Made by a program: the position numbers and the translations under genes. The notes under the pieces were generated by a model. That model did not search any database, was not told where the DNA came from, and saw only the letters and a program-made list of their open reading frames with translations. 64,000 bases of DNA from BPGX01 sp037447455 (GTDB lineage Bacteria > Bacteroidota > Bacteroidia > B-17B0 > Aurantibacillaceae): NCBI GenBank assembly GCA_037447455.1, contig JBBIGQ010000011.1, positions 10,891-74,890 on the forward strand. Reading direction: 5' to 3'. Below are positions 1 to 8,560 of this stretch, piece after piece (the stretch's first letter is position 1; every line of letters begins with the position of its first letter).

Positions 1-967
1 GCAAATTTAAATCATTTTTTTTCATAAAACTTTCCACAATTTTATATCCTATAAACATGCCTATTCTCGGTGGACATTCTTTGCTAATAGCCGCCGTAAA
101 GGGTCCATCGTTCAGATACGTAGAAATTATTTTAGGAGAATTATCGTACAATTTATTCTCATCCAGAAAAAATGCCCAAAGATTTTTTTCAAATTTTTTA
201 CAGTACGTCAATTGTTTTGAGGAATAGGCAAATACCAAGGTGTCGTGTGTGTGTGGTAATAATTTTTTCAGTGCATAAATAATTTTGCCGTAATATATCA
301 TGTGTTCTAATAAATTGTTGTATTTTTCGGCAGGGAAGTTGGTAAAGAGCCACGCTTTTGCAATATCCACCGGAATATATTCTTTTTGCAACTGCTTAAC
401 TCTGTATTGTGACCATTGCAGCCATTCATATACCGGATGCGCACTACCCAAATACATATCTAAAGATATTCCTATGATGTTACTATGTTCAGGATACACA
501 ATCTGGTAGTTGAACCCGCTTATAAGAGTCAAATAACGTTTAGGTAAATGTTTATCCGGAAAATAATAGTTTATATGTTGGTGCAATTTATAAATCTCTT
601 TTTCAAGCCCTTGAAGATCTTTTTTAGTAAATAATTTTTTAGTTTCGTTGTAGGTATATCTTATATCTTTATCGTTGACAAACTCCAATAATAAAGCATG
701 TGTGCTGTCTATTTCTTTTCTGAAATAGATGATTTCCTTCAGATAGTATTGATAAAAGGGAAAATACTTTTTACTCAAAAGCGAATCTTTTTCCTTTAAT
801 GTATTTTTTTGAACCGAAAAAATATCGTCTTCAAAAGGTTCAATTTTTACCTCTTCTACTTGTATGCTTTCAATTGACTTTTCCTCGTTTGTACAGGAAA
901 AAATAAGCAGATGCAACGGAAGAGCCATTCGTAGAAAAAAAATTTTATAGTTAAAAATGTATTTCAT
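1..967 (-). CDS. gldB: Gliding motility lipoprotein GldB, C-terminus cut by window edge
   Basis: I read 322 codons on the minus strand from the ATG at 965-967 to the window edge without a stop. The N-terminus is a lipoprotein signal with lipobox LIFSC (Cys about residue 25). Near the end visible here is the motif CPPRIGMFIGYKIV, typical of the GldB family, preceded by GSAHPVYEW in the middle. GldB is an outer-membrane-associated lipoprotein needed for gliding in Flavobacterium johnsoniae; its biochemical role is unknown. The family is about 320-330 residues, so little is missing. It is divergent from the barrel protein at 999, with nadE beyond, a neighbourhood I recall for gldB in this phylum. 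gldC may lie beyond the left edge, which cannot be seen. Confidence 0.85.
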   Translation of the reverse strand, partial: MKYIFNYKIFFLRMALPLHLLIFSCTNEEKSIESIQVEEVKIEPFEDDIFSVQKNTLKEKDSLLSKKYFPFYQYYLKEIIYFRKEIDSTHALLLEFVNDKDIRYTYNETKKLFTKKDLQGLEKEIYKLHQHINYYFPDKHLPKRYLTLISGFNYQIVYPEHSNIIGISLDMYLGSAHPVYEWLQWSQYRVKQLQKEYIPVDIAKAWLFTNFPAEKYNNLLEHMIYYGKIIYALKKLLPHTHDTLVFAYSSKQLTYCKKFEKNLWAFFLDENKLYDNSPKIISTYLNDGPFTAAISKECPPRIGMFIGYKIVESFMKKNDLNL

Positions 968-974
968 AAGTTTG
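967..974 (+). promoter_or_regulatory. -7 promoter element for the barrel gene at 999
   Basis: The sequence TAAGTTTG matches the Bacteroidota -7 consensus TANNTTTG and lies 24 bases before the ATG at 999. It supports 999 rather than 957 as the start of that gene. No clear -33 TTTG was seen. It overlaps the first base of the divergent gldB. Confidence 0.5.
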
Positions 975-998
975 TGCTCAAAATCAAATTGCAATACT

Positions 999-1856
999 AT
1001 GAAAAAGTTTGCTATTACTGTTTTGTTTTTATCTGGTATTACAAGCGTGTGTCTTTCACAAGAAAATGAATTTGATAAAACATTTCGCTTCGGTATTCGC
1101 GTCTCACCACAACCCACCTGGATAAAATCAAAAGATAAGAATACAACAGGTGGCGGAATGAATTTTGGCTTTGGTTTTGGGCTCATCACAGAATTCAAAT
1201 TATCCAATATCGTCCATTTTTATACAGGCATTGGCGGCGATTTTGAAAACGGCACGGTGAATTATAAAAACGATCCTGCCAATGGTTTTGAAGTTGGTTA
1301 TGTAACAGATAAAGAAGGTAATTTAGTTGAACTAACTAATGGAATGGACACATCTCAAATATACGCTTCTGGGAATGTGGCTTATGGTGGAATTACTACC
1401 AGAAAATTTAAAACTACTTATGTTACTATACCTCTAACCCTTAAAATGATGACACAGGAATACAGCGGTATGAAGTATTTTGCTCAGTTTGGTGCTGACC
1501 TTGGTATTCGAACTAAAATTAAATCGGACGATACGTATTCAAAAGTTACAAAATCTGGAACGTCTACTATTGTTTCAAGTACTAATACAGACGTAGATTT
1601 GAAAAAAGATGCTTCTGTATTGCCCATTCGCCTTGGTTTGAATGTTGGTTTAGGAACAGAATACCGCATCGCTGGTACGACTTCTTTAATGTTTAGCATT
1701 AATTATTTTTCCTCCTTTACCAATTTGATGCGTGGCACTTCAAAATACCACTTTACAAGTGCACAAATCGATTCTAACGGCAAGTTTCAATTTACATTCT
1801 TAAAACAAAATCTGATTCAAAATGCACTAAGAATTAACGTAGGGATTTTGTTCTAA
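999..1856 (+). CDS. PorT-family outer-membrane beta-barrel protein
   Basis: A 285-residue exported protein. The ATG at 999 opens a clean signal peptide (MKKFAITVLFLSG...CLSQ) with cleavage before a Gln/Glu-rich mature start, so I prefer it to the in-frame ATG at 957, which lies inside gldB and before the -7 element. The mature part alternates aromatic and polar residues and ends in hydrophobic VGILF, as in outer-membrane barrels of the OMP_b-brl_2/PorT superfamily. Its role is unknown; a better PorT candidate is at 38436. nadE starts 8 bases after its stop, so the two are probably cotranscribed. Confidence 0.7.
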   Translation: MKKFAITVLFLSGITSVCLSQENEFDKTFRFGIRVSPQPTWIKSKDKNTTGGGMNFGFGFGLITEFKLSNIVHFYTGIGGDFENGTVNYKNDPANGFEVGYVTDKEGNLVELTNGMDTSQIYASGNVAYGGITTRKFKTTYVTIPLTLKMMTQEYSGMKYFAQFGADLGIRTKIKSDDTYSKVTKSGTSTIVSSTNTDVDLKKDASVLPIRLGLNVGLGTEYRIAGTTSLMFSINYFSSFTNLMRGTSKYHFTSAQIDSNGKFQFTFLKQNLIQNALRINVGILF

Positions 1857-1864
1857 TAACATCT

Positions 1865-2650
1865 ATGTTAAAAAATCCTGAGCAGACCATTCGTTACATC
1901 GCGGAGTGGATAAAAGATTATGCGGATAACAATAACGTCAAAGGACTTGTTGTAGGAGTGAGTGGAGGAATAGACAGTGCACTAACTTCTACACTTTCCG
2001 CCCTTACAGAATTATCGGTCATTGTTTTAAATATGCCTATTTTACAGGCATCACCCGAATACCAAAGAAGTCGTGAGCATATTGAGTGGTTAAAATCAAA
2101 GTTTCATAACGTCTCTTCTTATGAAGTAGATATGTCTTCTGTGCTTTCTGAATATATGCAAGTGCTTCCAAAAGAAATTCAAACCGCACATAATATGGCT
2201 AACCTCCGTTCCAGGTTAAGAATGGTGTGTTTGTATGCTTTTGCAGGACATCATGGCTATCTGGTAGCTGGAACCGGTAATAAAATAGAAGATTTTGGAA
2301 TAGGATTTTTCACCAAATATGGCGATGGTGGTGTAGATATTTCACCAATTGCCGACCTGATGAAAAGCGAAGTGTATCAACTGGCCAAACATCTTAATGT
2401 TCCGGAAAGCATCATTCAGGCAAAGCCCACCGACGGGCTGTTTGAAGGTAGTCCTACCGATGAAGAAAAAATAGGCGCCACTTATGACGAATTAGAATGG
2501 GCAATGAAATACCTTGAAAAACCCACCCATCAGCCACTTACCGAACGACAAAAAGAAGTTTTAAAAATCTACCAAACCCGACACCAAAACAATTTACATA
2601 AAATGCAAGCCATCCCAATTTGTAAAATCCCGCAAGATTGGAAAGTATAA
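1865..2650 (+). CDS. nadE: NAD synthetase, ammonia-type
   Basis: A 261-residue cytoplasmic enzyme that converts deamido-NAD to NAD using ATP and ammonia. The PP-loop ATP-binding motif SGGIDS is at residues 33-38. Further on, GTGNKIEDFGIGFFTKYGD and the conserved segment with PTDGLF are typical of NadE. It has no glutaminase (nitrilase) domain, so it is the short ammonia-dependent form. It follows the barrel gene by 8 bases. Close linkage of nadE with gldB is consistent with this phylum. Confidence 0.93.
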   Translation: MLKNPEQTIRYIAEWIKDYADNNNVKGLVVGVSGGIDSALTSTLSALTELSVIVLNMPILQASPEYQRSREHIEWLKSKFHNVSSYEVDMSSVLSEYMQVLPKEIQTAHNMANLRSRLRMVCLYAFAGHHGYLVAGTGNKIEDFGIGFFTKYGDGGVDISPIADLMKSEVYQLAKHLNVPESIIQAKPTDGLFEGSPTDEEKIGATYDELEWAMKYLEKPTHQPLTERQKEVLKIYQTRHQNNLHKMQAIPICKIPQDWKV

Positions 2651-2862
2651 CATTTTTGTGATACATTAAATGCTTAATTATTTGTAAGTTCAATTTACAA
2701 GTTTTATACTCTAAAATGCTTGATAATCTTAATTCTTCTATTTATAGAAAGGTGGAAGAGGAATGGTGTAAATATATGCATTTATCCTATTTATTAAAAA
2801 GAAATTCCACTAAAAACCTGTCAAACTTAAAAGTCGAACATGCATCAAATTAAATCTTTTTA

Positions 2863-3063
2863 CTATTTTTCAATTTTAACTCTAAATAAATAAGTTTTTG
2901 GATATTTACTAATCCAGGAATTTATTGAAATAATTTTGGAAGTATCTACATTATAGTTCCTTTCTAATTCTTTCTTTATTAATCGTAGTCGTTCGTTTTT
3001 GTTAAGATAAGTATTAAACTTAATCTTTAAATTATAACTGTATCTTTTTCTAATTTTTCGCAT
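2863..3063 (-). CDS. Small basic hypothetical protein; possible immunity-protein remnant
   Basis: A 66-residue Lys/Arg/Asn-rich protein beginning MRKIRKRYSYNLKIKF, without a signal peptide, membrane segment or recognised domain. It lies 70 bases downstream of the RHS tail on the same strand. In polymorphic toxin loci that position usually holds the immunity gene, so it may be one or a piece of one, but that rests on position only. The gene is very AT-rich and short and could be spurious. Confidence 0.35.
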   Translation of the reverse strand: MRKIRKRYSYNLKIKFNTYLNKNERLRLIKKELERNYNVDTSKIISINSWISKYPKTYLFRVKIEK

Positions 3064-3133
3064 TCCAGAGTTTTTATTTGTACATTAGACATATTCCAGA
3101 AAAACGTAATAAGAATAGTATTGATAAAATATC

Positions 3134-4253
3134 TCATCTTTGTTTATTTATGATAAGGTGATAAGAATTTTGAATTAAATATGATGTTATTCCGTGATTC
3201 CATAACCAAACCGATACCTGAAGTGCATACGGATGTATAAATAAATTTGGTACACCTGAAAACCAAAATGCTAATCCTACATGAGTAGAACAAGAACTAT
3301 AAATAAAACTATAAGGAATCAATCCCTTATGTGATAGATAAGTTAATATTGTGCCATACCCTTTTATTACAGTAGTATTAACTCCTTTTAAGAGAATATC
3401 CCTTCCATGAATAAGATAATCATTTGAGCCACGCACTCCAAAAAGCAATTTTCCATAACGTTTACCTGATGGAATCACACCTGTCTTATTGTCCAATAAA
3501 TAATCATATTTTGGAGAATCTCCATGTCCAAAAGAAATAATAGTACTACCATTGATATCTTTTATAGCGGCATGATTTATTAAATCATTTTTTTCAACGT
3601 TAACCAACCTATCACCTCTTGTACCTATATCCCTCACATTCGCCATGTCGCCAAGTAGATATCCTATCCTCTCCCCTGTGCTCAAATCCTTCCAATTCCA
3701 CAGCCCTCTCAATTCTTCTCGTGAAATATTCAACGAACCCACACCGAAACTCATGACAATGTCCGTCTGAAATCCTGTATAAAAAGCTGTCCCATGGAAT
3801 ACAAGGACGAACTCGTTACGAGAGCAGCTGTATTAGCAAGTGCTCCGCCTGCTGCTGCTACCTGTCCGCCTATATACCCACTTGCTGCTCCTACTGCCGC
3901 CCTGCCACATTCCAATGTCTGCTCCCATAGCTATAGGCAATGCCCACCATTGACCAGTTGCAACAGCCAGAATCGAAAAGATAAACTCCCCCACTCGGAT
4001 CCGTATACTTCAATGGATTATTGTTCGCATATGCAAAACGATTGTATCCCTGTGTGCTCGTCGCATCCTGCACAAAGTTGTCAGGGCTTAACATCCCATT
4101 ATTCGTGGTAACAAAAACAAAATGAACAACTTGTATGCGAGTTGAAAAATATGTTTCAAATGTCAACTCTGAAAACGAATGCCTTTGTGTATGGTATAAC
4201 TGAACAACCTCTATTCTCTTGTTTATTTGAACTACAAACCTTTTCATCATCAA
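3134..4253 (-). pseudogene. Decayed RHS/polymorphic-toxin tail (core end plus C-terminal tip domain)
   Basis: Three consecutive minus-strand frames together resemble the 3' end of an RHS-repeat protein. The first (4253-3891) carries the RHS core signature NGMLSPDNFVQD, then YNRFAYANNNPLKYTDPSG. A Gly/Ala-rich linker (AASGYIGGQVAAAGGA) follows in a second frame up to about 3790. The tip domain (about 3830-3134) reads in a third: FHGTAFYTGFQTDIVMSFG, then about 200 residues with NHAAI, ISFGHG and YSSCSTH. The long N-terminal repeat region is absent: the residues before NGMLSPDN do not look like RHS. At least two frameshifts plus the 5' loss make this a remnant. The His-then-Cys order (NHAAI, SSCSTH) resembles permuted NlpC/LRAT-like hydrolases, which is speculative. 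The 3754-3134 stretch (206 codons from ATG) is still open and could be translated alone. Confidence 0.75.
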
Positions 4254-4262
4254 AATCTATCA

Positions 4263-4270
4263 CAAAGATA
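4263..4270 (-). promoter_or_regulatory. -7 promoter element before the RHS remnant
   Basis: On the minus strand the sequence reads TATCTTTG, matching TANNTTTG, 9 bases before the ATG at 4253. It suggests that the remnant may still be transcribed, possibly from a promoter now joined to foreign 3' sequence. No -33 TTTG was found at the right spacing. Confidence 0.4.
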
Positions 4271-4393
4271 AACAATTTTTTGTAAATAGTTTTATTGTAA
4301 CAAATGTAAAACTTGGAAATAGAATCTACATTTTCAAATAGAAATTTTTTTTGTTAAAAATGTAAGAATATTTATTGAAATATGGGTTTAATT

Positions 4394-4448
4394 GAGTGAA
4401 GTGTAGGCGGGATAGAGTGAAAGACTCTTTTTACAATAAATAGAGTGA
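4394..4448 (-). repeat. Three GAGTGA (TCACTC) motifs in the RHS/mqnE gap
   Basis: GAGTGA occurs at 4394, 4415 and 4443, the first two exactly 21 bases apart. On the minus strand the first reads TTCACTCAATT, an 11-mer also present before the sigma-factor gene at 26373, where the same motif repeats at 20-21-base spacing. They may be protein-binding sites, but there are few copies in AT-rich DNA. Confidence 0.3.
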
Positions 4449-4614
4449 TTATTCCCGAAGGAAGGAGTTTATTGGGAGAGTTTTCTGTTAATTATTAAAT
4501 CAGTTTGTTAATAAAATATCTTGACACTTCCACTGGTTTGAAGAGCATTAGGAAATCTGAATCTGCATATTATAATTATTTCAAGATGAAATCAATCACT
4601 GCATATATTTTCCT

Positions 4615-4622
4615 TACTTTTG
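4615..4622 (+). promoter_or_regulatory. -7 promoter element for mqnE-pyk-hemL
   Basis: TACTTTTG matches TANNTTTG and ends 16 bases before the mqnE ATG, giving a very short leader. No clear -33 TTTG was seen. Confidence 0.45.
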
Positions 4623-4638
4623 TACCCAATCAATTTCT

Positions 4639-5796
4639 ATGTATTCTACTAAAGAGAAACAGCATATCCAAGATTTAGCCGGTTTAAAAAAAGATATCAT
4701 CCTGCAACATCCTTATTACAAAAAACACACATCGCTCATTAATAAAATTCTTCATCAACAACGATTAAGCTCCGAAGAAGGATTACAACTTTATCACTTT
4801 CATGACCTTTCGCTTTTATCGCTGCTGGCAGATTATGTCAATCTCTGCAAAAATCATAACATCGTTTATTACAACCGAAACATCCACATTGAACCCACCA
4901 ATCTCTGTGTCTATTCCTGCTCGTTTTGCTCCTATTCACGACTGATAAAACAAAAAGAAGAAGGATGGCAGTATTCTGTACAAGACATTCTGAATATCCT
5001 GAAAAAATACGACGAACAACCCATCACAGAAGTGCATATTACCGGCGGTGTTATTCCACAACAAGATTTAAACTTTTACACCGAATTGTTTCAAAAAATC
5101 AAAACACACAGAAATATTCACATCAAAGCACTGACCCCTGTTGAAATACATTACATTTCCAAAAAAGCAAAACTAAGTTACGCCAATACTTTAAAGATTT
5201 TAAGCGAGGCAGGATTAGACAGCATGCCGGGCGGCGGTGCAGAAATTTTTAATAAAACCATACGCGACCAAATAGCCGGCGGTAAATGCTCCACCGAACA
5301 GTGGATAGAAATTCACAGAACATGGCACCACATGGGAAAAAAATCAAATGCTACCATGTTATACGGACATATAGAAAACTATGAACATCGGATAGAACAC
5401 CTGCAATTATTAAGAGAACTACAAGATGAAACCCAAGGATTTCAGGCCTTTATTCCCCTCAAATTCCGAAACAAAAACAATTCAATGAGTCATATCCCTG
5501 AGGCCAGTGTTACAGAAGATATGAAAAACTATGCCGTCGCACGATTGTTTCTGGATAATTTTCAACACATTAAAGCGTATTGGGCCATGTTAGGCAGACA
5601 CAATGCACAAATGGCCCTGCACTTTGGAGCCAACGACCTGGACGGCACTATTGACGATACCACCAAAATCTATTCGATGGCCGGCAGCGAAGAACAACAC
5701 CCTTCTATGACAAGCGAAGAAATTTGTCAACTCATTCAACAAGCACATAAAATTCCGGTAGAAAGAGATACATTATACCATCTTATTCAAATATAA
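4639..5796 (+). CDS. mqnE: Aminodeoxyfutalosine synthase (radical SAM)
   Basis: A 385-residue radical SAM enzyme of the futalosine route to menaquinone, joining SAM with the 3-enolpyruvyl-oxybenzoate intermediate to give aminofutalosine. The [4Fe-4S] cysteines are C90, C94 and C97 in CVYSCSFC, preceded by IHIEPTNL. GGVIPQQD and MPGGGAEIF are hallmarks of the MqnE/CofH family. CofH itself (F420 synthesis) is unlikely in this phylum, and MqnC is the nearest alternative. It is the first gene of a tight cluster, with pyk 4 bases after its stop. Its presence indicates menaquinone-based respiration through the futalosine pathway rather than the classical men route. Confidence 0.88.
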   Translation: MYSTKEKQHIQDLAGLKKDIILQHPYYKKHTSLINKILHQQRLSSEEGLQLYHFHDLSLLSLLADYVNLCKNHNIVYYNRNIHIEPTNLCVYSCSFCSYSRLIKQKEEGWQYSVQDILNILKKYDEQPITEVHITGGVIPQQDLNFYTELFQKIKTHRNIHIKALTPVEIHYISKKAKLSYANTLKILSEAGLDSMPGGGAEIFNKTIRDQIAGGKCSTEQWIEIHRTWHHMGKKSNATMLYGHIENYEHRIEHLQLLRELQDETQGFQAFIPLKFRNKNNSMSHIPEASVTEDMKNYAVARLFLDNFQHIKAYWAMLGRHNAQMALHFGANDLDGTIDDTTKIYSMAGSEEQHPSMTSEEICQLIQQAHKIPVERDTLYHLIQI

Positions 5797-5800
5797 TTTT

Positions 5801-7231
5801 ATGGAAATCAAATTTAACAGAACAAAAATAATTGCCACCATGGGTCCTTCTACACAATCCAAAGACGTATTACGAAATATGTTTCTGGAGGGGCTGGATG
5901 TTTGCAGAATTAATTTCTCTCATGGCGACTACACACAAATCAAAGAAACCATTCATAACATCCGTGAACTCAATAAAGAACTAGGTACATTCGTCGGTAT
6001 TCTAGGCGACTTACAAGGTCCTAAACTAAGAATAGGCACTATCAAAAACGGAAGTATTCCATTACAAAAAGAACAGCAAATAATTCTCACTACACGCGAA
6101 TGCGAAGGCGACGAACATCAGATTTACATCAACTATCCACAGTTTTCAAAAGATGTAAAAAAAGGAGAAAAGGTTTTATTAGATGACGGAAAAATACATT
6201 TAGAAGTGATAGAAACAGATGGTAAAGAAAATGTAAAATGTAAAGTGATTTCCGGTGGGCTTTTATCTTCCAAAAAAGGTGTCAACCTTCCCAACACCAA
6301 AATATCATTACCATCTTTAACCATAAAAGATTTGAGAGATCTGGAATTTGCTCTGGAAAACAATTTTGATTGGATTGGTTTATCCTTTGTTCGCTCCGTA
6401 ACAGACATCGTAGAATTAAAAGAAATTATCCGGAATAAAAAACAAAATACAAGAGTAGTAGCAAAAATTGAAAAACCAGAAGCACTCAAAGAAATCGATC
6501 AGATAATCAATGTAACCGATGCCGTAATGGTAGCACGCGGGGACTTAGGTGTAGAACTACCAATGGAACAAGTGCCCCTTATCCAGAAAAAAATTGTTGA
6601 AAAATGTATCCGTGCCTCAAAACCCGTCATCATTGCTACACAAATGATGGAAAGCATGATTGAAAATTACTCCCCTACCCGTGCAGAAGTAAACGATGTA
6701 GCCAATGCTGTTATGGACGGGGCAGATGCCGTCATGCTCAGCGCCGAAACCTCCGTCGGGAAATATCCTGTAAAGGCCATTGAAATGATGCGTAAAATTA
6801 TCACACAGGTAGAAGACCTGGACACCATATACCACAGACATCATGCTCCTGAATTAAAAACAGCCACCTACATCACCGATAGCATTTGCTACACGGCCTG
6901 TGTTTTAGCCAAAGAAGCCAATGTAAAAGCCATCATTACAATGACCAACAGCGGATACAGTGCATTCAAATTATCCAGTCATCGGCCGAAGTCCCGCATA
7001 TTCGTTTTTACCGACAATCCATCCTTACTTACTGCCTTGAGTTTGGTATGGGGAGTAATCGGTTATTATTACAACAAATACGAAAGCACAGACCAAACTA
7101 TCAACGATTTAAAAGAATTTTTGAAAAATAATCATTTAGTCAAAGCCGATGATCTGGTCATTAACATCGCTTCCATGCCATTAAAAGAAAAAGGCAGAAC
7201 CAATATGCTGAAATTGAGTTACATCCAATAA
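5801..7231 (+). CDS. pyk: Pyruvate kinase
   Basis: A 476-residue glycolytic enzyme that transfers phosphate from phosphoenolpyruvate to ADP. The start FNRTKIIATMGPST and the motifs CRINFSHGDY, MVARGDLGVELP and PTRAEVNDVANAV (the signature and metal/ADP region) are all present. The length fits the usual 470-480. The N-terminal, B and A domains are followed by a C-terminal regulatory-type domain. It lies between mqnE and hemL with gaps of 4 and 6 bases, so the three are almost certainly one transcript, although their functions share no obvious pathway. Confidence 0.96.
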   Translation: MEIKFNRTKIIATMGPSTQSKDVLRNMFLEGLDVCRINFSHGDYTQIKETIHNIRELNKELGTFVGILGDLQGPKLRIGTIKNGSIPLQKEQQIILTTRECEGDEHQIYINYPQFSKDVKKGEKVLLDDGKIHLEVIETDGKENVKCKVISGGLLSSKKGVNLPNTKISLPSLTIKDLRDLEFALENNFDWIGLSFVRSVTDIVELKEIIRNKKQNTRVVAKIEKPEALKEIDQIINVTDAVMVARGDLGVELPMEQVPLIQKKIVEKCIRASKPVIIATQMMESMIENYSPTRAEVNDVANAVMDGADAVMLSAETSVGKYPVKAIEMMRKIITQVEDLDTIYHRHHAPELKTATYITDSICYTACVLAKEANVKAIITMTNSGYSAFKLSSHRPKSRIFVFTDNPSLLTALSLVWGVIGYYYNKYESTDQTINDLKEFLKNNHLVKADDLVINIASMPLKEKGRTNMLKLSYIQ

Positions 7232-7237
7232 ATACCT

Positions 7238-8521
7238 ATGAACCATTCACATTCAAAACAATTATTTGCAAAAGCACAACAATTGTTTCCCGGTGGCGTA
7301 AACTCACCCGTGCGTGCCTTCAAAAGCGTCGGCGGAACACCGATATTTATTCAAAAAGGCAAAGGTCCAAAAATTTATGACGCAGATAATAACGAATACA
7401 TTGATTATTGTGCCAGCTGGGGACCTTTAATTTTAGGCCACGCCCATCCCGAAATTATTCAGCAAGCGTATGAAGCCATGCAAAATGGAACGTCTTTCGG
7501 TGCACCGACTGAATTAGAAAATCGTTTGGCTGAACTCATTCTTGCGCATCACCCTTTTATTGAAAAAATACGTTTTGTAAGCAGTGGTACAGAAGCGGTG
7601 ATGAGCGCCATTCGTTTGGCACGGGCATACACAGGAAAAAACAAAATCATCAAATTTGAAGGATGTTATCACGGCCACTCCGATGCTCTATTGGTCAAAG
7701 CGGGCTCCGGCTTAGTTACCTTTGGACAATCGTCTTCGGCCGGTGTTCCGGAAGATATTGTCCGCCACACCATTGTTTTACAATTAGACGATGAAAAAGC
7801 CGTCGAAAAAGCGTTTGAAAATTTCGGAAAAGACATAGCCGCTATCATCATTGAACCCATTCCTGCTAATAATGGATTACTCTTACAGCGAAAAGAATAT
7901 CTTAACTTTTTGAGAGCAATTACGCAACAATACAACAGTTTATTGATTTTTGATGAAGTTATCAGTGGGTTTCGTGTTGGCTTTACAGGAGCCGCCGGAT
8001 ATTACAACATAAAGCCCGATATTATTACTTTTGGAAAAATTATTGGTGGTGGGTTTCCGGTAGGGGCATACGCAGCCAGTAAAGAAATAATGCAGTTGGT
8101 TTCTCCCGAAGGACCAATGTATCAGGCCGGCACTTTAAGCGGTAACCCGGTAGCAATGGCCGCGGGCCATGCACAATTATCCCAATGTTTAGAAGAAAAT
8201 TTTTATTCAGATATTGCAAACAAAACTAAACTGCTTGCAGATAGTATCTTGCAAATCCGACCTACCCATATACCACTCAAAATTTTCAATGTAGGATCCA
8301 TATTTTGGATAACATTTTCAGAAAAGGATACCATCCGAAAGGCAAGCGATATTGACCCGCAGAGTATGTTGTATTTCAGAAAACTATACCACAGCTTACT
8401 GGAAAACGGAGTGTACTTAGGTCCCTCAGGTTATGAAGTAGGTTTTGTAAGTGCGGCGCATACCCACACAGAAATTGAACAAACGATTGCAGCATTTGAC
8501 AAAAGTTTTCAGATATTGTAA
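7238..8521 (+). CDS. hemL: Glutamate-1-semialdehyde 2,1-aminomutase
   Basis: A 427-residue PLP enzyme making 5-aminolevulinate from glutamate-1-semialdehyde in the C5 haem pathway. It begins KQLFAKAQQLFPGGVNSPVR, typical of HemL. The PLP-binding Lys is K267 in TFGKIIGGGFPVGAY, and the conserved VSSGTEAVMSAIRLAR and YHGHSDALLVKAGSG are present. It starts 6 bases after pyk. It ends close to the convergent broken gene at 8561, with no obvious terminator between them. Confidence 0.96.
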   Translation: MNHSHSKQLFAKAQQLFPGGVNSPVRAFKSVGGTPIFIQKGKGPKIYDADNNEYIDYCASWGPLILGHAHPEIIQQAYEAMQNGTSFGAPTELENRLAELILAHHPFIEKIRFVSSGTEAVMSAIRLARAYTGKNKIIKFEGCYHGHSDALLVKAGSGLVTFGQSSSAGVPEDIVRHTIVLQLDDEKAVEKAFENFGKDIAAIIIEPIPANNGLLLQRKEYLNFLRAITQQYNSLLIFDEVISGFRVGFTGAAGYYNIKPDIITFGKIIGGGFPVGAYAASKEIMQLVSPEGPMYQAGTLSGNPVAMAAGHAQLSQCLEENFYSDIANKTKLLADSILQIRPTHIPLKIFNVGSIFWITFSEKDTIRKASDIDPQSMLYFRKLYHSLLENGVYLGPSGYEVGFVSAAHTHTEIEQTIAAFDKSFQIL

Positions 8522-8560
8522 CATTTATTCTCACACTGCCCATTTTAATAAACCTTCTTT

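Larger units (their letters stand above)
4254..4638. other. Intergenic region between RHS remnant and mqnE
   Basis: This 385-base AT-rich gap contains no convincing gene. It holds a -7-like element for each flanking gene and three copies of GAGTGA, which are listed separately. Confidence 0.6.

Noticed and set aside
2716..2853. A 45-codon plus-strand ORF (MLDNLNSSIYRKVEEEW...) after nadE
   Set aside because: Too short, no domain, no promoter or ribosome-binding evidence; could be chance in AT-rich DNA.
3134..3754. Caspase-like (clan CD) HG and SSC blocks in the RHS tip
   Set aside because: The short motif is not convincing alone; the HxxxC order and flanks look more like NlpC/LRAT-type permuted hydrolases, and even that is speculative.
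3794..4111. A plus-strand frame with Cys/Pro/Ala-rich product opposite the RHS remnant
   Set aside because: It is the complement of the RHS core (YANNNPLKYTDPSG on the other strand) and has no signal or domain.
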